A program made the position numbers and the translations under genes. DNA of 64,000 bases from Marchantia polymorpha subsp. ruderalis (lineage: Eukaryota > Streptophyta > Marchantiopsida > Marchantiales > Marchantiaceae), in assembly GCA_037833965.1 (NCBI GenBank), contig AP031358.1:1372001-1436000 (forward strand). The letters run 5' to 3'. The notes under the pieces were generated by a model, which ran no database searches, was not told the DNA's origin, and was given only the letters and a program-made list of their open reading frames with translations. Below are positions 58,991-64,000 of the stretch, piece after piece; the first letter of the stretch is position 1; each line of letters starts with the position of its first letter.

Positions 58991-61372
58991 GCGGACAACT
59001 GAACGCGCCAGCGAGCCAGCGGGGAGCGGAACAGTGAGTGAGAATCGGCCGCGGAGCAGCGGAACAGTAATCGCAACGGGTAAGGCCGCTAAGCAGCGCG
59101 CTTAAGCAGTTAATGGGAGCTTAATTTCGAGTTAACGACCAGCCGGTATTCGTAACGACCCAGCTGTAAATTGAAAATCATTCAAAAATGACGTCGAGTC
59201 AAAACTGTGGCAAGAGTCAATCATGGCCACAGAGCTCCCTTCTTTTGCAAAGAACGCACGTGGCGTGTGGAGCCTAGAGACATGACGCATGACCTGTAGG
59301 CTTCACAACTAAGCAACGCCCTCTGCCACGGCCGCTGCCAGCAGCAGCGTCCGCCCGAGCTGAGCTGACACCCCACCTGGTGATGATTGGGCCGCTTCGG
59401 GCGAGGGGAGCTCCCCGCAGAGTCCTTCTGCGCTCGTTCTGGCGACGCTATGTGTCAGCCCCAGGGCCCCTGTGCATACCAAACCCAGGTCAATGTTTGT
59501 ATCAAATCTGTGGCCGGAAGCTGTGCGTCGCACCTCCCTTCTCTCGTCCCGGATCTTCCGGTTCTCCCGGTTCGTGCCACCAGCTCAATGCAGTGTCCTG
59601 CAGTGCTGTCCGAGCCCCGGGACCTCCTTCGCACTCTCACCAGCGCTCCCACCTTTTCTCAGGCCCCGCTGTGCCCCGAGTCAGTCCCCCACTGGTCTAG
59701 GCTCATCTGCGCTTCGTCGTATCGCATGTTCGCTGCAGTTCCAGGCGGATTGATGTTGGTGTCTTACTCTCGAAGTGTCCGAAGTCTTCACGCCGGGATT
59801 CTGACCTAGAAGAAGACAGGGTATCTCGTGATTGACAGGGTAATTGACCGTGGAGGTTTGTTGCTTTTCGGGAGTTTCATCAAATCTGCATACTGTGAGT
59901 GGTGGGTCGAGTGTGCATCATTGACATGGCACTACATCGTGCAAGGGAGTGAAGGTAGTCAGTGTTTCGCGTGTGTTTGTGTGCGGCAGAGGTGCTTAAA
60001 CCTCAACAATTACACAGAATTTTGACTTTCTTTAACCCCTTTGTGGTCAATTCTTCGCGACTATCTCCTGTCTTGATGCCCGCCTAGGAACAACATTAGA
60101 ACTGAGGAATGCAGTGGTGAGAAGTCGTTTCTACGTGGAGCGCACGGTAGAAAAAGGATCCTCTCGGCGGTCAATTTCATCGTTTGGAGTACAAACCACT
60201 GACGAGGGAGAGGATTTGATGCCTGACGTTGTGAGAAGCCCATTTTTCGTGAACTAAATCAACTGATTGTTTTTTGCGCACAATTGCAAAAGATCAGCAG
60301 GAATCATTACTCTCAAACCATGAAAAAATCCACGTTTCGGTATGAATACTCCTTTGTCACAGCCTCCAGTCAAGCTATCATTTGACTGGACCATGATCAC
60401 ACAATCTTATCATTCAAGTGTCCCGAATGAATTTTGACTGCAGCGGCACTCTCCTTCACTATCGAAGGGGTTGGTTTACGGTCTTGAAAAGAGAAGTTGG
60501 TCGTCTCGGTGCCAGAGCTGTACACTATGATGCTGGGAGGACTTGTGAGCTAAGAAAGAGTGCGGTATTCTTCACTGACTCCCTGGAATTGTCAACGAAG
60601 GGCGCAGTTACAGGAACTGGATCCTCGAGTCCATGACAGTGCATTCATAGGCTCACCCTGACACCCTTTACTTTCATTCTCTTGCACTAAGAATGATGAT
60701 ATTCCCATTGGCAGTATACGACAAGTTACCTACAAACGATCCCTCATCATGTCTGTCGCATCAACTAAAGCATCCACCGCAACGTGAGAATTTCAAATCG
60801 ACGTCTGCCGCTATACTCTGATAAACTGCCTGAAAGCTCGAGAGATATTAGGTCCAGCAGGTTCCTGACAGAGGCAAATGAAAGGCATAGCAACAAATGT
60901 GCGTGGGCGTGCGTGAGTGAGACGAAGGAAAACGACACAGGCCTTGGGAATGGAAAGGAAGGAGCTCAAGACCGATTCCCGGTCAAGGTCTGGAAAAGAG
61001 ACTCTGTCGCTCGACTTCATTCGACCTATAAAATCTTTCCACGGTAGGTGAGCCTTTCTCGAATAAAATGGCTTTATTAGAGGACTTGTGGAGGATGACA
61101 TCAACAAAAATCGGAGAAAGGTTGAGGAAGTCATATCGACTTGCCACCCATGTCGGCTAAGAGCGTAGAAAGCGTAGGTCGAGATCATTTGATCTGGTGA
61201 GAAAAGGAAGGAAGTATAAACAAAGCAAATCGAAAGTCTCTCCAAACTCAAGGTATCTTTTTTACCTACCCAGTTGACTGTAAATATGGATAATTCAACT
61301 GCATTTGTTAAAAAAATGGCCTCATATCATTAGAAGTCACATAGATACCAGATGCTGGGAAACTTGGTGGAT
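58991..61372. other. GC-rich to mixed spacer, no supported gene
   Basis: Open stretches at 59380-59809 (plus, two frames) and 60811-61251 (minus) have no domain and overlap others. The GC-rich part next to 59000 may belong to the promoter of the RING-CH gene. Confidence 0.4.
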
Positions 61373-61580
61373 CAGACTGGGAAAAAAATCACGAATGTCC
61401 AGTTAGCTGAGAACAAGTGGAAAACTCCATGAGTTTCAACATATGAAAGACATCAGACAGAAGCGGCAGTTGTGCTCAGACTGGGAAAAAAATCACGAAT
61501 GTCCAGTTAGCTGAGAACAAGTGGAAAACTCCATGAGTTTCAACATATAAAAGACATCAGACAGAAGCGGCAGTTGTGCT
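61373..61580. repeat. 104-bp tandem duplication
   Basis: CAGACTGGGAAAAAAATCAC begins both copies, 61373-61476 and 61477-61580. I find a single difference (CATATGAAAG versus CATATAAAAG), so the duplication is recent. Confidence 0.93.
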
Positions 61581-62085
61581 GTTGATTTACTGTTCCTTAC
61601 CATTACAAGGTATGACCTTCGCTGATCAGGCGTCGTTTAAGGAGTGGATGCTTGTGGTCACGTCCGTGTTCGAAGGTTTCTCTACTCCTATCCTGTCACC
61701 ATCTCATTGGATTCATCATAATCAAATATTGGATATAATTATCTAAATGTGGGAGACAGCAAGAATAGGAAAGCATCATGTTTTGAAATGTGTTCTAGTC
61801 CCCGCAGGCAAGAAGTAGTTATGCCATGGTCCTCTGGCAAGGCGCAACCTGGAGTCAAAAGTACATCAAATATAGTCGAGCTTACGCAACCCCTGTAGAC
61901 AAAACCCCAACCGGTAGCAGCCAAATTTTCTTCCCGATTGACTGGTTAAAACTTATATGTATAATATTGGGCAATCTCAACAGTTTGGAATATTTTGCTA
62001 AAATTTGACTTAGAGTCCTCGAAGTGACTTCAGATTATTGACTTTATTCGTATTATCGTTTACTAAGTATTTGCGAAAATCAACT

Positions 62086-62152
62086 ATTCGTCTTCAGTTA
62101 TACGGTATAACTGAAGACGAATCGTATTGGGGTATAACTTATACCCCAATAC
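62086..62152. repeat. Two adjacent perfect palindromes
   Basis: ATTCGTCTTCAGTTATAC (62086-62103) and its exact reverse complement (62105-62122) share a 1-base centre. One base further, GTATTGGGGTATAA (62124-62137) and its exact reverse complement (62139-62152) again share a 1-base centre. Confidence 0.93.
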
Positions 62153-64000
62153 ATGAGTATAGTTAGAGAAATGTTTATTCGTGTATACCATCACCCAGTT
62201 TACTTTTACTCCTCACGCAAGATGAAAAGATTCATGTATATGAGCGAACTAAATTTTTGACAATATCGGATGAAGAACACAAGAAGGTATTTAGATTTAT
62301 ATGAAAAAAATAATATGAATTAAAATTTATTCTCGTTTATGAATTATCATACAATAACAAGTATTTAATCATTACCAAAAAACGAGTGTGAATATATTTA
62401 TTTTTGTGTATATATATAAGCTCCAATTAAATCTCTGAAAAAATTCTGATGAAACGCAAATACACCTATTTGCGTTGATAAATACAAAAAATATAAAATT
62501 CATTAATAAAGAAAATAAACTAAAAAAATATTTTGTTTAAAAAAAATTTATATAATTTTAAATACATATAAAAACACTTTTAATATTTTTATATATGTTA
62601 ATATCAAGCAATTTCAATGCATACTGAATTATTTTTTAAAATAACAAAGTTGATCTATGATAAATATTTGATGAATTGATCAACAACATTTATTTGTAAC
62701 AAACAAATTTCTGTTTTTTTTTAACAATAAAATTATTTTTTGAAAATATATTTCAAAGAATAAAATTTGTTACTAAATTTCAGTAATTTGTGTGTATGTA
62801 TGTATGTATGTATGTGTGTGTCTAATGTATTTGAATATGTGAAAATAAAATGTTTTTTCCTCTAACAAATATTATCGTTTGAAAATGTTAATATTCAATA
62901 TGTAATTAAAGCAAGATTCAAATTAAATAAAATCCTTAAAACTTTCATAAATAAGATCAAACTTGCAAGTATGAAACATGTACATTACAGTTTGAAATTT
63001 AATTTTTATGTCAAAAAATATAATTATTTTGTTTAAAAAATCACCAAATTTTATCAAAAAGCACCAAAAATATAAAGACACACAAAAAAAACACATCTAT
63101 GAGAACATGCATATTCAACTCAACAAGTAACATGGTTTAACTCTAATTATTCTACAACATCGTAATAGTTTATTGACAAACTCATACAATACTCATGTGA
63201 TAAGCTAGATCTTATTGCCACTAGTAGTTAGAATTGAACTTAATACTAACATAAATCTTATGAAATAATCAATCGACAATGAACAAGACTTATGCTTAAT
63301 AATCGACCCACTTAATTCATATCAAGCAAACATTAATCTTCATGATCTATATAAATTCTAACACATATACATCTTTACACTAAAACTAACTTCAGTAAAA
63401 CCTGTGTAAATTAATATTGCCTAAATTAATAACCTGTGATAAATAATATGTGAGGTCTAGTCCCAAGTCGCACCCAATACATTTATTAATAAACCTCCAT
63501 AATTTAATAATTAATACAATACTAATAATTTGCCATAGTGGTTATCATAGTGGTTATAGAAGATATTCAAGATCAACTGTGGAGTACAAGTAATATAAAT
63601 CTTTCTTTGATTTACAGAAACGTTTTGCCTTTACTGTAGCCACTTGATCAAGTTTGGTTGCATGAGTGATGGATGGTTCTTCTTATGGTCACAAATAGCT
63701 ATCACAACCTTGTTGGTCATGTTCTTATTGGTGAATTTATTTGAAGACATTGTGTTGTGATTGTGGATTGTTGTTATCCCATGTGATTACCACGGTTTGC
63801 AAATGTTACAAATGACACGAACATAGAAATTTTCACTGATCCTTTCTTTAGTAATATCTTATATCGTTTAATACAAAACCTCAGATCCCCCGCAGTAATA
63901 AGTTAGACAAGTTTTATTGTAGTACTAAGTCTTATCCAAAATAACATAGAGTAAACATATACATAGTAAACAAAAATTGTTGTTAAAATCTAGTTGATAC
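62153..64000. other. AT-rich terminal block with a GTAT/GT microsatellite
   Basis: Extremely AT-rich. A (TATG)n/(TG)n microsatellite lies at about 62789-62822. No gene, RNA gene or terminal repeat was recognised up to the end of the window. Confidence 0.5.

Overview
The window looks like nuclear DNA of a land plant. Every gene I can read has GT-AG introns. One encodes a plant-type RING-CH membrane E3 ligase, and fragments resemble plant DCP1 and plant SERBP1/RGGA proteins. The transposons (two hAT types, a Ty1/copia fossil and a LINE with a zf-RVT tail) also fit a plant. GC-rich, CT/CAG-rich leaders carrying a leader intron, set in AT-rich spacers, would suit a bryophyte or another early-diverging lineage, but I cannot name the species.

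Left part, 1-15.3 kb, is a mobile-element island. A degenerate tandem repeat (220-860) is followed by a 7.65-kb hAT element (1250-8903) with perfect 12-bp terminal inverted repeats and a perfect 8-bp target duplication. It holds a broken transposase gene on the minus strand. Upstream of that gene, on the same strand, it holds exons of the host mRNA-decapping gene DCP1, so it is a gene-capturing (Pack-type) hAT. Next come a fossil SERBP1/RGGA-like gene (9.5-10.4 kb) and an old, broken Ty1/copia element (10.7-15.3 kb). The copia fossil is interrupted by a second hAT element (11891-14408) with its own target duplication.

Middle part, 17.9-36.5 kb, carries two related genes in divergent inverted orientation: A on the minus strand (coding 18957-19533) and B on the plus strand (34982-35495). 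Each has two coding exons and encodes a 112-115 aa protein that I do not recognise, ending in the same cysteine/histidine motif (CFACVLHHHD). Homology extends through about 0.9 kb of leader and about 1 kb beyond the stop codon. The spacer between them has no gene I can support.

Right part: 38.7-42.6 kb is AT-rich with one orphan exon-like block. A truncated LINE lies at 42.6-44.7 kb (minus). The best complete gene is the RING-CH ligase on the minus strand: seven coding exons between 56788 and 46147, and a GC-rich leader exon near 58.7-59.0 kb. Its first intron is 7.65 kb and holds a 20-copy, 80-bp minisatellite, a perfect 23-bp hairpin and a LINE reverse-transcriptase scrap. From 59 kb to the end I see no gene, only a 104-bp tandem duplication, a pair of adjacent perfect palindromes and AT-rich sequence.
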